From Alphaproteobacteria bacterium (GTDB lineage Bacteria > Pseudomonadota > Alphaproteobacteria > UBA6615), in the NCBI GenBank assembly GCA_011087645.1, contig JAALLF010000011.1, positions 34,214 to 98,213 of the forward strand: 64,000 nt of DNA, given 5' to 3'. Below the pieces are notes generated by a model that saw only the letters and a program-made list of their open reading frames with translations, was not told the origin of the DNA and made no database searches. Of the stretch, positions 35,084 to 44,302 are shown in pieces. Positions within the stretch are counted from its first letter, which is position 1, and every line of letters begins with the position of its first letter. A program made the position numbers and the translations under genes.

Positions 35084-36112
35084 ATGCGGTTTCTCAAAGA
35101 CGATTGCCCCTATGTCATTGCCGAAATTGGGGCCAATCATAATGGCGATATGGAGCAGGCCCGGGCGCATGTTCGGGCCGCCAAAAGCGCCGGCGCGGAC
35201 GCCGCGAAATTTCAATCATGGGGCACCGGTCTGTTCGCCCAGTCTTTCTACGACAAGAATGCCGAACTGAAGGAAGCCGTTGCCGCCTATGCGGTGGCCG
35301 AAAGCGATATGGCTGGTCTGGCGCAATATTGCCGCGAGACCAAAATCGATTTCGCCTCGACCCCTTGTTCGGCGCCCGAGATGGCGGCGCTCGATGCGCT
35401 CGACCCGCCGTTTATAAAAATCGCCTCGATGGATTTAAACCATGACCGCATGTTGATCGACGCGGCGAAAACCGGCCGACCGATCATATTGTCGACGGGG
35501 TTCAGCACCCTGGCCGAAATCGAGCATGCGCTGGGCACGCTGGAAGGCGTCGGTCACACCGATACCGTGTTGCTCCATTGCATTGCCATGTATCCGCCGC
35601 CGGAGGACGATTTGGTCAACCTGCGCAACATGGAGATGCTGCAGGACACGTTTGGCTACCCGGTCGGCTATTCCGATCATACCACCGGTGTCGAGGTGAC
35701 ACTGGCGGCGATCGCGCTGGGCGCAACGGTCATCGAAAAGCACTTCACCCTCGATAAGACCTTGCCGGGTTGGGATCACGCGGTCTCGGCCGACCCCGCC
35801 GATATGGCGATTATCACATCGGCGGCAAAACGAATTCCCGCCGCGCTTGGATCGCGCCGGCGTATCATATCCGACGGCGAACGCCAGAACGCTGATGTTA
35901 TGCGGCGCAGCGTCGTCGCCGCCCGCGATATTCGCGCCGGCGAAATTTTGACCGAGGACCATCTCGAATTCCGCCGCCCCGGCACCGGCATCAGTCCCAA
36001 CGACGCCGGTCGCTTAATCGGTCGCGCGGTTCGCCACGACATTGCCGCCGATGCCCTCTTGTCCGACGACGATGTCGCGCGGGCGCCGTCCCAGGTCGAG
36101 TGCGCCGCATGA
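35084..36112 (+). CDS. neuB: NeuB-family nonulosonate synthase
   Basis: Condenses a six-carbon amino sugar with phosphoenolpyruvate to a nine-carbon nonulosonic acid (sialic, legionaminic or pseudaminic type). A TIM barrel (about 10-265) carries the metal-binding His199 in YSDHTTG and His220 in EKHFTLDK, and the early motif VIAEIGANHNGD. A C-terminal SAF/antifreeze-like domain (about 280-335) follows. Which nonulosonate is made cannot be told from the sequence; the genes for the precursor sugar are not in the window. ATGA overlap with neuA. The location next to flagellin-modification genes suggests flagellin glycosylation. Confidence 0.92.
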   Translation: MRFLKDDCPYVIAEIGANHNGDMEQARAHVRAAKSAGADAAKFQSWGTGLFAQSFYDKNAELKEAVAAYAVAESDMAGLAQYCRETKIDFASTPCSAPEMAALDALDPPFIKIASMDLNHDRMLIDAAKTGRPIILSTGFSTLAEIEHALGTLEGVGHTDTVLLHCIAMYPPPEDDLVNLRNMEMLQDTFGYPVGYSDHTTGVEVTLAAIALGATVIEKHFTLDKTLPGWDHAVSADPADMAIITSAAKRIPAALGSRRRIISDGERQNADVMRRSVVAARDIRAGEILTEDHLEFRRPGTGISPNDAGRLIGRAVRHDIAADALLSDDDVARAPSQVECAA

Positions 36113-36828
36113 TCGTGATTGTGCCGGCGCGCGGCGGATCGAAGGGATTACCAGGTAAGAATTTACGCCCGCTCGCGGGCCGGCCGCTAATTGTCCATAC
36201 ACTGCAATCGGCGCTCGATTGTCCGGCGGTTGAGCGGGTAATCGTATCGACCGACGACGACGAGATTATTCGTGTTTGTCGTAGTGTCGACGGTGTCGAG
36301 GTGCCCTTTCGCCGGCCGGCCCATTTAGCGACCGACGATGCGGTCGCCTCAGATGCCTATCTTCATGTTGTCGATTGTCTGGCCGTTAGCGAAGGCGTCG
36401 CGTGCACCGAGATTTGTGTCCTGTTGCCCACCTCGCCGCTGCGCCTACCCAGCGATATCGACGCGGCGATCGAATTGTATCGGCAAAACGGTGCCCAGGC
36501 GGTGGTATCGGTCACCGAGGCGAAACCGGCGGAATGGTTACACAATATGGCCGAAGATGGCCGCTTACAGCCCGTCGTCGCCAGTGAGAGTCTAGATAAT
36601 CGCCAGGACTACGAACCGATTTATCTGCCCAACGGGTCGATCTATATCTTCGATGTCGAGACCCTGCGGCACGCGCGCCACTATGTCGGCCCGCGGACAT
36701 TCGGATACCCGATGCCGGCGGAACGTTCTGTCGATATCGATACGGAAGCCGATTTCCTGGCCGCCGAAGCTCTCTTGAATAACCGATTGCGGGATCATGA
36801 AGATCGCGATTTGCGCCGCGCTGTATGA
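36109..36828 (+). CDS. neuA: CMP-nonulosonate cytidylyltransferase (NeuA/PseF-like)
   Basis: Activates the nine-carbon acid with CTP. The nucleotide-binding start VPARGGSKGLPGKNLRPLAG, the segment LLPTSPLRLPSDIDAAI and the metal-binding DIDTEADF (near 222) are all present. It starts at ATG 36109 inside the neuB stop codon (ATGA). Its 3' end overlaps the next gene by 32 bases. 239 residues is normal. Confidence 0.92.
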   Translation: MIVIVPARGGSKGLPGKNLRPLAGRPLIVHTLQSALDCPAVERVIVSTDDDEIIRVCRSVDGVEVPFRRPAHLATDDAVASDAYLHVVDCLAVSEGVACTEICVLLPTSPLRLPSDIDAAIELYRQNGAQAVVSVTEAKPAEWLHNMAEDGRLQPVVASESLDNRQDYEPIYLPNGSIYIFDVETLRHARHYVGPRTFGYPMPAERSVDIDTEADFLAAEALLNNRLRDHEDRDLRRAV

Positions 36829-37708
36829 GGCCGGGCGGCCGTTTCTGGCCGAATTTTCCCAGGCGGTGCGGGTCGCGGCCGCGGGACACGACGCTATTTT
36901 TGTGGCTGCCGTCGATGGTCTGGAAAACTCGCGCGACGCGCTGGCTGATATAGCGAAGGATATTGACGTCGTCACCGTCGATGTGCCGGTGGGCCATACG
37001 CCTGCCGGCGTTCGCGGCGCCATGCTAACGGCGGGGCAGTCGACCGGCGCCGACATCCTGGTGTTCATCGACATGGACGATGTTATCGCGCCGCGCGCGT
37101 TGGATCGCCATCTGGTCGCTTTGGCTTGGGCTGATTTTTCCTACGGTGACCTAGACCTGATTGACGCCTCGGGACAAAGTCTTGGGCGGTGCTTCTTTGA
37201 TGATGCCGACGTGCCCGACCGGGTCGACGATGTCACGGCCGTTTGCGACCGCAATTTCCTGGGATTTTCCAACACCGCCGTGTGGGCCGACCGCATCGCG
37301 CCGGTCGCTTTGATCGTGCCCGAAGATGTTATCGCGGCGGACTGGTGGTTTTTCACCATGCTGTTGTTGGGCGGCCTGCGCGGCAAGAAGGCCGCGGGCG
37401 CGATTGCTTCGTACCGGCTTCATGACGCCAACATTCTGGGGGCAGGTGCGCCGGGCACCAAGTCGCAGGCGATCGCTCAGAGCGAAGCCATGCTGCGGCA
37501 CTACCGCGCGTTTTCCGCGCACCCCGCGTTAGCTGGACGCGCCGACGACGCCGAGCAAGTGATAGCGCGGCTACGAAGCCTGAACCCGCAAGAAATCTCC
37601 GCCCATCTGGGCACGTGCGGCGACGACAGCGGCGCTTGGTTCGAAGGCATTGGACGCCTGGCCCAGCGCCTCGACACCGCGCCGCTGGCCGACGCGGTCG
37701 GGCAATAA
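36797..37708 (+). CDS. GT-A-like glycosyltransferase
   Basis: A 303-residue protein with a GT-A-type start (MKIAICAALYEAGRPFLAEF). It has an acidic metal-binding candidate DILVFIDMDDVIAPRALDRH near 95 and a later EDVIAADWWFFTMLLLGGLRGK helix. It resembles small family-2-like transferases found with nonulosonate genes, but the family is not securely recognised. The start overlaps neuA by 32 bases, so translation is coupled. It may transfer a sugar in the flagellin glycan. Confidence 0.6.
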   Translation: MKIAICAALYEAGRPFLAEFSQAVRVAAAGHDAIFVAAVDGLENSRDALADIAKDIDVVTVDVPVGHTPAGVRGAMLTAGQSTGADILVFIDMDDVIAPRALDRHLVALAWADFSYGDLDLIDASGQSLGRCFFDDADVPDRVDDVTAVCDRNFLGFSNTAVWADRIAPVALIVPEDVIAADWWFFTMLLLGGLRGKKAAGAIASYRLHDANILGAGAPGTKSQAIAQSEAMLRHYRAFSAHPALAGRADDAEQVIARLRSLNPQEISAHLGTCGDDSGAWFEGIGRLAQRLDTAPLADAVGQ

Positions 37709-37729
37709 ATTCTAAACACGGAACAGGAC

Positions 37730-39727
37730 ATGGCAGATACTTCACTTGCAGCCGCAGACGCCGATGAAAATTCGCCGCAGCTGGCTTTCTTTCAAGAAAA
37801 CATGGCCGCTTTCCGCGAACATGCGCCGCATGTGCATGCGCGGTTGGCGGAAATAAAAACGCCCCATTCACGATTGACCGTCGACGATGACGGTGCGCTC
37901 GACATTGCCTTTGGCGACCGTCGCTTTTACGGCGAAGACGCCGTCGCCTTTACCCAACGTCAGATCGCCGCCTATATCGCCAACCCCGAACGCCGCTATA
38001 TCGATCACCTGGATTTTGGATTTCAGGACGGCCTTGAACAGATCTTCGAAAAAGCGATGGCCGACGCGCTGACCGCCGAGGGCGCGGAAACCGAAAATGT
38101 TCGCGTCGATGAGACCAGCCATTTCACCATTGTCTTCGGCTTGGGCCTCGGTCTCCATATCGGCTCGCTCATCGAATTCACTGGCTGCGCTGAGCTGATG
38201 ATCGTCGAACCCAATTTCGATAATCTTTACCACTCATTGTTTGTCATCGATTGGAGCGCCTTGTTCGATCAGGCGTCACAGGCCGGTTGCACGATCAATC
38301 TAATCCACGACAAAGACCAAAAATCGATCGCGACCCATCTGCGCAAGCTGATTCAGTCGGCCAACCCGTCGCTGCTCGACGGGGTCTATGTGTACCAACA
38401 TTACCCATCGAGCATGATGACCGAGGCGCGACAAGCGTTTCACCGCGACTTTGCCTTGAACATTCTTGGCCTCGGCTTTTTCGAGGATGAGATGTTGATG
38501 ATGGCCAATGCGGTGGTGAACCTAAAAAACAAGGGTGCTCGATTCCTCAACACGACCCAACAGCCGCGCGACGAGCCGATCTTTATTTGCGGTTCGGGAC
38601 CGTCGATCGATCCGAACCTGGACATCATCGCCGCCCAACGCGACCGCGCGCTGGTCGTGTCCATGGGGTCGAGCCTGCGCTCGCTGCTGGCGCACGGCAT
38701 TCGCCCCGACTTCCATGTGGAAACGGAAAACCACCCGGTAAATGCCGAAATGGTCAAACGTATCGCCGCCGAATTTGATCTATCCGGTATCACACTCCTC
38801 GGCGCTTCAACTATCCAGCCGGATGTTCCCGAGCTGTTCGATGAGGTTATTCTGTACTTCCGCGACAGCCAGAGCCCGGCCGAAATATTCGGCCGCAGCA
38901 CCGAACATATGAGTTCGTCCGGCCCGACCGTCGCCAACGCCGCGCTGGTCACGCTTTTGTATTTGGGATTTCGCGACATCTACTTGCTGGGCGTCGATAT
39001 GGGATCGCGGCAGGCGGATAATTTTCACTCGTCCGAGACCTATATCGGGCGCGGCGAATCCAAAGAATGGGCGGGCGGTCCGCGCTTGCCGGTGCCGGCG
39101 AATTTTGGCGGGGACGTTGTCACCCAGAGCATTCTCAACTGGTCGCGCGCTGTGCTCGAAAACGTTCTGAATTTGAACCCGGATATTCGTTGCGTTAACT
39201 GCAGCGACGGCGCGCGTATTGCCAGCTCCGTCCCGATGCTGCCAGAGGTCATCGATCTGCAAAACCAGCCGCTCGACCGCGCTCGCGTGATGGATGATTT
39301 ACGCACCAACATGCCGTCCTTCTCGGCGGAACTATTGGATCAAATTTGGCGTGATACCGACTTGATGACGGTCGCCCATGAAATCTTCGCCGGGTTCGAT
39401 GAAGTGCTGGCGGCGGCCGCCGCGATTGACGATCCCGGCGTCAACTGGATCTACGAACTGAACGATCTGATCAACCAGGCGAAAGCGAAATCGGCGCCGA
39501 TCGGTATTTTCCTATTCGGCACCAACTGTCTGTTTCTCGGCGCGAGCTGGTGGTTCGACGGCCGGATCGATGATCCGCTGGTACGCCGGCACGTGCGGCG
39601 GGTCGCGGTGCGCGAATTGCGCCGTCTCTACGCGGAAATGGAGAAGCGGCTGTCGATTTTGTGCGTTGATGTCGGCCGCTGTTTGGCCGGCGAGATCGCC
39701 CGCATCGAGACCGAATTCGATATTTGA
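37730..39727 (+). CDS. Maf-type motility accessory factor (DUF115), putative flagellin glycosyltransferase
   Basis: A 665-residue protein of the Maf family, shown in several bacteria to transfer nonulosonic acids to flagellin. The N-terminal region contains FTIVFGLGLGLHIGSLIE. The central DUF115 domain (about 280-470) contains FICGSGPSIDPNL, VSMGSSLRSLLAHGIRPDFHVETE, and the C-terminal GFRDIYLLGVDMGSRQADN. It lies 21 bases behind the transferase gene in the neuB-neuA transcript, which fits donor synthesis and transfer encoded together. Gene names of this family vary, so none is given. Confidence 0.85.
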   Translation: MADTSLAAADADENSPQLAFFQENMAAFREHAPHVHARLAEIKTPHSRLTVDDDGALDIAFGDRRFYGEDAVAFTQRQIAAYIANPERRYIDHLDFGFQDGLEQIFEKAMADALTAEGAETENVRVDETSHFTIVFGLGLGLHIGSLIEFTGCAELMIVEPNFDNLYHSLFVIDWSALFDQASQAGCTINLIHDKDQKSIATHLRKLIQSANPSLLDGVYVYQHYPSSMMTEARQAFHRDFALNILGLGFFEDEMLMMANAVVNLKNKGARFLNTTQQPRDEPIFICGSGPSIDPNLDIIAAQRDRALVVSMGSSLRSLLAHGIRPDFHVETENHPVNAEMVKRIAAEFDLSGITLLGASTIQPDVPELFDEVILYFRDSQSPAEIFGRSTEHMSSSGPTVANAALVTLLYLGFRDIYLLGVDMGSRQADNFHSSETYIGRGESKEWAGGPRLPVPANFGGDVVTQSILNWSRAVLENVLNLNPDIRCVNCSDGARIASSVPMLPEVIDLQNQPLDRARVMDDLRTNMPSFSAELLDQIWRDTDLMTVAHEIFAGFDEVLAAAAAIDDPGVNWIYELNDLINQAKAKSAPIGIFLFGTNCLFLGASWWFDGRIDDPLVRRHVRRVAVRELRRLYAEMEKRLSILCVDVGRCLAGEIARIETEFDI

Positions 39728-39731
39728 CCCA

Positions 39732-39748
39732 CCCGCCGCCATGGCGGG
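39732..39748. terminator. hairpin between convergent maf and FlmG-like genes
   Basis: CCCGCC-GCCAT-GGCGGG, a 6-bp perfect stem in the 29-base gap between the two stop codons. No T tract follows on either strand, so it may be only a weak terminator. Confidence 0.35.
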
Positions 39749-39756
39749 GTCGGTGA

Positions 39757-41703
39757 CTATAGGGCGTGATAGGCGTCTTCCAACGAGCGCGTGAACCCGG
39801 CGACATCGTAGAGCGCGGTCGTCGCGATTTCGTCGCGCAAACCCGCCCGTAGGTCAGCCAGAGCTCCTAAGTCGCCCGCTAAATCCGAGATGCCGGCGAT
39901 CCGCGCCTGAGTGCTGTCGAATACCCATTCGAGTCGGTCGGCGGCCGATAATGCATCGGCGGCTTGTCGGCCCAGGGGGCCGGTACCGGCGACGGCGAGT
40001 ACCGGCACGCCCATCCAAAGCGCCCGGCAGGTTTCCAGAAATCGGCTGTTGGGCTGAGGGTCGAGCATGAGGTCGAAATGGTCGAAAAACCCATAGCCGT
40101 CGGGGTCGAGGTTCTCGAGATCGGCGACGTCGATGCGCTCGCGAATACTCATCGTTGCGGCCAGTTCGTGGAGGCGATGCACCGCCGCGTCTTTGAGCCC
40201 CTCGACATTGGCAACCACGATCCGCGCATTGGGGATCGCCGCCAGGATTTCGGCCCAGTCGCGCACGCAAGTCTCGCCTAACTGAGCCAAGGGCGCCATG
40301 ACGCCGAGCGTGAGGTGGGGCTGCATGCGCGCTGGCAGTGGCGCGACCATCTCCGGCGCGTTGAACGGACGGTGCGCCAGGTGGGTCTTCGGCAGACGGT
40401 AGACGTTGGCCGCGCTGTCGCCAGCCGGTTCGCTGGCTGGCAGAAGCGCTTCACTCGCCAGTTGATAATCGAAGTTGGCGCCGGCGGGCAGTGCCGTGCC
40501 CAACCAGCTCACGCAGATTGGCGCCGGCCGCTGTGCGAACATCCGCAGCTGGTTATCAGGGCCGTGCCCGCTTAAATCGACGGCGATGTCGATACCGTCG
40601 CCGCGCAGGATCTGGGCCACCGTCAGCGGATCGACGCCGTGAATATCAGTCCAGCGCGCGCTTTTATTCGCCAGGCTTTCCGAGGCGGTGTCGTATCGCG
40701 CGTTTGCGGCATAACAGTAGATTTTAACGCGCTTTGGGTCGTGCAATGTCAGGATCGGGGCCAGTAGGTCGGCGAGGGGGCCGCCGTATAATTCGCCGCC
40801 GACATAGCCGATGCGCAGCGGCCGCTCGCCAACGGCCGCCGGTGTTGGGGCTTGTGACGGCGAGGCGGTTGTTACCAAGTTCTGCGCCACCCAGGCGCTG
40901 TTTTCCCGATCCAGATGGCCGTCGGTATTGCCGTATTGCGCCGCGAGGGTGCGGATGCGGCTTTGCGATAGAGATGGGTTGTCCGGTTCGTGTTCGATGG
41001 CGTTGCGGTGCGCCTGTTCCGCATCGGCAAAACGGCCGACCTTTGCTAGGGCGCGGGCCAATACATCGTAATCGTCGGCTGATAGGTCTTCCTCGGCACT
41101 CAGAAATTCACAGGCGTCGAGGACCCGCTCAATATTACCGACCTCTTGTGCGGCGCGGGCGAGAAAGCGCCAGGTATCGATATCGTCGGCGGTAAGTTCC
41201 AACTGCTTTTCGCAGAGCGCCAGCGCGTCGGCTGCGTTGCCTTTTTCCAGCAGGCGTTGCGCCCGGTTGCGGAACAGATGGGGGTTGGCGTTGCGAAGTC
41301 CCTCGAAAAACTTGCTGTATTTTTCCGGAAGCAGCGCGTCTCCCATCCAGTGGGGCTGCAATATTGTTGCCAGCTTAGCGTAATACAGCGCCTCGCCGAC
41401 CTCGCCGAGTTGCGCGTTGACGTTGGCCAGTGCGTCGGCATATTCGCGGACATCCGGCGCCGTTTCATGGGCCTGTCCCAGTAGTAGCAGCGCGCGTTGC
41501 GGTTCTTCCAATTCGAAACTGATCAGGCCCAACAATAATAGCGCTTCGGCGTGGCCGGGGCGGCGTGCGAGCAGCACTTCGCAGGCGTTGAGCGCGTCGG
41601 TGTAATTGCCATAGTCGAAGGACATGCGCACGTCGCGGATACCGGCGGCGAGGACATCGTCTTGGTCGGGATTTTCAGTGATTGCGGCGGTGTTGGTGGT
41701 CAT
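39757..41703 (-). CDS. TPR-GT41 protein resembling flagellin glycosyltransferase FlmG
   Basis: A 648-residue protein. The N-terminal 270 residues are TPR-like helical repeats (for example ALNACEVLLARRPGHAEALL). Residues about 285-640 match the GT41/SPINDLY (O-GlcNAc transferase-like) fold: LRIGYVGGELYGG, GIDIAVDLSGHGPDNQLRMF, FDYQLASEALLP, DLMLDPQPNSRFLETCRALW. Caulobacter FlmG has this architecture and moves pseudaminic acid to flagellin. With the Maf protein the window holds two candidate flagellin transferases. A perfect CtrA-type box lies 24 bases before the ATG. AGGGTG serves as ribosome-binding site. Confidence 0.75.
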   Translation of the reverse strand: MTTNTAAITENPDQDDVLAAGIRDVRMSFDYGNYTDALNACEVLLARRPGHAEALLLLGLISFELEEPQRALLLLGQAHETAPDVREYADALANVNAQLGEVGEALYYAKLATILQPHWMGDALLPEKYSKFFEGLRNANPHLFRNRAQRLLEKGNAADALALCEKQLELTADDIDTWRFLARAAQEVGNIERVLDACEFLSAEEDLSADDYDVLARALAKVGRFADAEQAHRNAIEHEPDNPSLSQSRIRTLAAQYGNTDGHLDRENSAWVAQNLVTTASPSQAPTPAAVGERPLRIGYVGGELYGGPLADLLAPILTLHDPKRVKIYCYAANARYDTASESLANKSARWTDIHGVDPLTVAQILRGDGIDIAVDLSGHGPDNQLRMFAQRPAPICVSWLGTALPAGANFDYQLASEALLPASEPAGDSAANVYRLPKTHLAHRPFNAPEMVAPLPARMQPHLTLGVMAPLAQLGETCVRDWAEILAAIPNARIVVANVEGLKDAAVHRLHELAATMSIRERIDVADLENLDPDGYGFFDHFDLMLDPQPNSRFLETCRALWMGVPVLAVAGTGPLGRQAADALSAADRLEWVFDSTQARIAGISDLAGDLGALADLRAGLRDEIATTALYDVAGFTRSLEDAYHAL

Positions 41704-41726
41704 GGGCGCACCCTAGGCATCGGCAT

Positions 41727-41741
41727 TTAAGGCACCGTTAA
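41727..41741. promoter_or_regulatory. perfect CtrA box upstream of the FlmG-like gene
   Basis: TTAA-GGCACCG-TTAA, an exact match to TTAA-N7-TTAA, only 24 bases before the start codon. At that distance it could act as a repressor site or drive a leaderless or very short-leader transcript. Confidence 0.6.
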
Positions 41742-41822
41742 CGATAATGCCTTCACACCTTGTTTTGACACATTTAGAAAAACTCATAGCCCACTGATAA
41801 AACGAGAAAAAACTAACCATAT

Positions 41823-43181
41823 TCAGCGCTGTGCGGACACCAAGGCGAGGGCCGGCTCGGTGGTTTCCACGGAACTTTTTTCGGTCACTTGGCGCAGCAA
41901 ATCGTGGCTCGCCAGCTCTTCGGCGATCTCCGCGCAACGCTGTGCCGGTATGCCGATTTGTTCGGCGACGGAAAGGATATCGTGCTGCCCATCGGCATAG
42001 GCCAAAACGTTGAGCGTATCGCGCCCCAGCGTGTTGTTGGCGCGGGTCCCCAGGGTAGGGAACAGCCCGCGCTTACCGAGTTGCGGCTCGCACGGCGTTG
42101 TCGCTTCATAGATGAAATTACGGTCGAGGATGTCGAGGCATTGGCGCATCACCTCATACCCGCCGCGCAAGCCCGCCGGCGAGATCAGCGACATGTCGTC
42201 GAGCGAGGTATGGTATTCCGGATATTCGCCGAACTTGCTGCGCATGACGGCGACCACCGGTAGGTCGACGCCGGGGCTACAATATTGCCGCTCGTCGCTG
42301 CCGCGGGTGAGAAAACTATACGTCAGGTGATCGGGCGCAACGTTGCTCATCGCATGTTTGACGACCCGATCCGACAGCGTGTCCGCCGTACGCGACTCTA
42401 GGTAGGAGTAGGCGCGGTCGTCGCCGATGCAGGTGACCACAAATCCGGCCACCGTATTGCGGCGCATGGCGTCGAGATTGCGGCTCAGATAGACGATCGA
42501 GCCGATCGTCTCGGGCACAAAGACAATACGATAGGTGTAGCGTCGGTCGGTTTGCTGCTGCAGCCATTCCACCAGGGCCGTGGTCACCACTGGGCCGGAC
42601 AATTCGTTGTTGGCCAGCGATGGGTGGCAGATATAGGTCGATAGCAACACCTCAGCCGGCTCGCGGCCCGGCAGAATAAGCTCGCCATAGCTCAGAGCGC
42701 CCGGCGCCAGAGTGCTGCGGATCACCACATGGTAGCGCCCATCCGGCAGCGCTTGGCGCTGGTTATGGGTCAAGCAGAACCCCCAGCGGCGCTGGTAGTA
42801 GCTGGTGATGTAGGGGATGGCGTCGGGCTGCTCGGGCAGCGAGTGGAGATGGCCGTCAAGTTCCTCGCGGGTCATCCATTGATCTACCGGCTCGGAATAA
42901 CCGACCACGTGAAGATTGCTTTGCCGAAAATCGATCAGCCGGTTACCGGCCTCGTCGGCGATATAGGCGTCCGCGATATTCCACTCGTCGGGGACCTGCC
43001 AGTCGAAGGCCTGGGTGCCCGACGGCACCTCGTGGATTGTGAGGTCGGGTAGGATTTCCTTGATATAGGCCAGCGTCTCGCGCACCCCGTTACCGGTGAT
43101 GCTGCGGCACAGCGGGAACAAGTCCGCCGCGCGATCATACATCAGCTCGCCGACATCTTTATGAATTGGCTGGTTGGTCAT
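41823..43181 (-). CDS. DUF4910-type aminopeptidase-like protein
   Basis: A 452-residue M28-peptidase-like protein with DUF4910/DUF2172 features: [92 protein letters not shown] winged-helix-like end follows. The His and Asp/Glu residues that bind zinc in M28 enzymes are partly recognisable (the CHPSLANNE and HTSLDD segments). Proteins of this kind occur in surface-polysaccharide and nonulosonate loci, with no established reaction. It is the last gene of the seven-gene operon, 21 bases after the carrier protein. Confidence 0.7.
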   Translation of the reverse strand: MTNQPIHKDVGELMYDRAADLFPLCRSITGNGVRETLAYIKEILPDLTIHEVPSGTQAFDWQVPDEWNIADAYIADEAGNRLIDFRQSNLHVVGYSEPVDQWMTREELDGHLHSLPEQPDAIPYITSYYQRRWGFCLTHNQRQALPDGRYHVVIRSTLAPGALSYGELILPGREPAEVLLSTYICHPSLANNELSGPVVTTALVEWLQQQTDRRYTYRIVFVPETIGSIVYLSRNLDAMRRNTVAGFVVTCIGDDRAYSYLESRTADTLSDRVVKHAMSNVAPDHLTYSFLTRGSDERQYCSPGVDLPVVAVMRSKFGEYPEYHTSLDDMSLISPAGLRGGYEVMRQCLDILDRNFIYEATTPCEPQLGKRGLFPTLGTRANNTLGRDTLNVLAYADGQHDILSVAEQIGIPAQRCAEIAEELASHDLLRQVTEKSSVETTEPALALVSAQR

Positions 43182-43202
43182 GGGGGTGCCTAATTCGCGC
43201 GG

Positions 43203-43478
43203 TCAGGCCGCTGAAGCCTGCGCCTGATAGTTTCGCACGATGTTTGAGATGGCCGCGATCGTGCCGAAATTCTGTAAGGTCAGGTCTTCCATGGCGAAGG
43301 CGATATCGAAGCGCTCTTCGAGGCGCTCGATGATTTCGATCATGTTGAACGAGTCGATGATGCCGCTGTTGAACAGGTCGGTGTCGGCTTCGATGGCGAC
43401 CGGCGCGGTCGTGATCACTTCGTCGAGGATCTGCTGGATATCCTGTTCGATCGAAGGGGCGGGGGTTTGAACGTTCAT
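43203..43478 (-). CDS. acyl carrier protein
   Basis: A 91-residue stand-alone carrier protein. The phosphopantetheine site is Ser43 in SGIIDSFNMIEII, followed by the helix LEERFDIAF. The spacing from the start and the four-helix pattern are typical. The ATG at 43478 overlaps the end of the AAC(3)-like gene (ATGA). It is not the fatty-acid ACP, whose gene would be beside fabF. A dedicated carrier next to an AMP-forming ligase indicates that an acyl or aminoacyl group is held for transfer. Confidence 0.85.
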   Translation of the reverse strand: MNVQTPAPSIEQDIQQILDEVITTAPVAIEADTDLFNSGIIDSFNMIEIIERLEERFDIAFAMEDLTLQNFGTIAAISNIVRNYQAQASAA

Positions 43479-44302
43479 TGGGCAATGCTCCTGGCTGCCG
43501 GGTAGAGGAGGTGGGCGAAATCGTCTTGGTTCTGGACGACACAAAGCGGGTCGGCCTGCAATATCGGTAGAAACGCGTCGCGCATGGCGACCGCGCCCAT
43601 TTCGCTTATGGGAAAGCCGTCGATAAGGCGGGATTGCATGCCACCGGCGCACAGCGCGTCGCCCAGTACGGTAAAGTCATTGAGGGCCAGCGGGTCGAGG
43701 GTGCGAACATAAAGCTCCTCGGTTAGTTCGAATTCTTCGCCCTGGCGGCGGACGGCGCCGGTGAAGGATTTGTTAAAGCGGTAGGGCACGCCGACCAGAA
43801 ATTCCATGCGGTGCAGATAGCTGCAATGGGTGGCGTGGGTGCCCAGCATCAGAAACCGCACATCGGCTTGTTCGAACCATTCGTAGAGCGAGCCCGCGCC
43901 CCAGGCCTGTTGTGGGCGCAAGGTGATGACCGCGTCGCTATCGGGGCCGCGTACGGCGAAAGGAAAAAACGCGCTGACGGTTTGCCGCACACCGGGGCGT
44001 AGGCGGAAGGCCTCGCTGAGCTGGCCGGTCGTGCTGGGTGTGGTGTCCAGATCGCACAGCCCGTCGCGATAACCCGGCACGAAGGTCGGCATCAACAGGG
44101 AACGATGGTCGCCGACTAGGGCTTCGAGCCGTTCGCATAGTTGATCGGGCAACGTCCGGTCGCGCGATCCGAGCAGCCGCGCCAGTGGCCACATGGCGGC
44201 GTAGACCACGACCGGGCGGCGGTCGTCGCCGATCAGTTCGGCGCAAACCTCGATAATGTCATCAAGCGTGGGCACGTATGTCACCCAGGCTGCTACCGTC
44301 AT
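43475..44302 (-). CDS. AAC(3)-family acyltransferase-like protein
   Basis: A 275-residue protein with the aminoglycoside 3-N-acetyltransferase fold: TGQLSEAFRLRPGVRQTVSAFFPFAVRGP (with FPFAV where the family has HP-SFAA), GAGSLYEWFEQADVRFLMLG and HCSYLHRMEFLVGVPYRFNKSF. Drug resistance is unlikely in this context. More probable is acyl transfer from coenzyme A or from the ACP encoded next to it onto an amino sugar or amine. The ATG at 44302 overlaps the methyltransferase gene by 41 bases; GTG 44284 is an alternative start. Confidence 0.75.
   Translation of the reverse strand: MTVAAWVTYVPTLDDIIEVCAELIGDDRRPVVVYAAMWPLARLLGSRDRTLPDQLCERLEALVGDHRSLLMPTFVPGYRDGLCDLDTTPSTTGQLSEAFRLRPGVRQTVSAFFPFAVRGPDSDAVITLRPQQAWGAGSLYEWFEQADVRFLMLGTHATHCSYLHRMEFLVGVPYRFNKSFTGAVRRQGEEFELTEELYVRTLDPLALNDFTVLGDALCAGGMQSRLIDGFPISEMGAVAMRDAFLPILQADPLCVVQNQDDFAHLLYPAARSIAQ

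Noticed and set aside
43475..44302. Aminoglycoside resistance gene
   Set aside because: The AAC(3) fold is present but the gene is embedded in a carrier-protein operon, and its FPFAV segment departs from the resistance-enzyme pattern.
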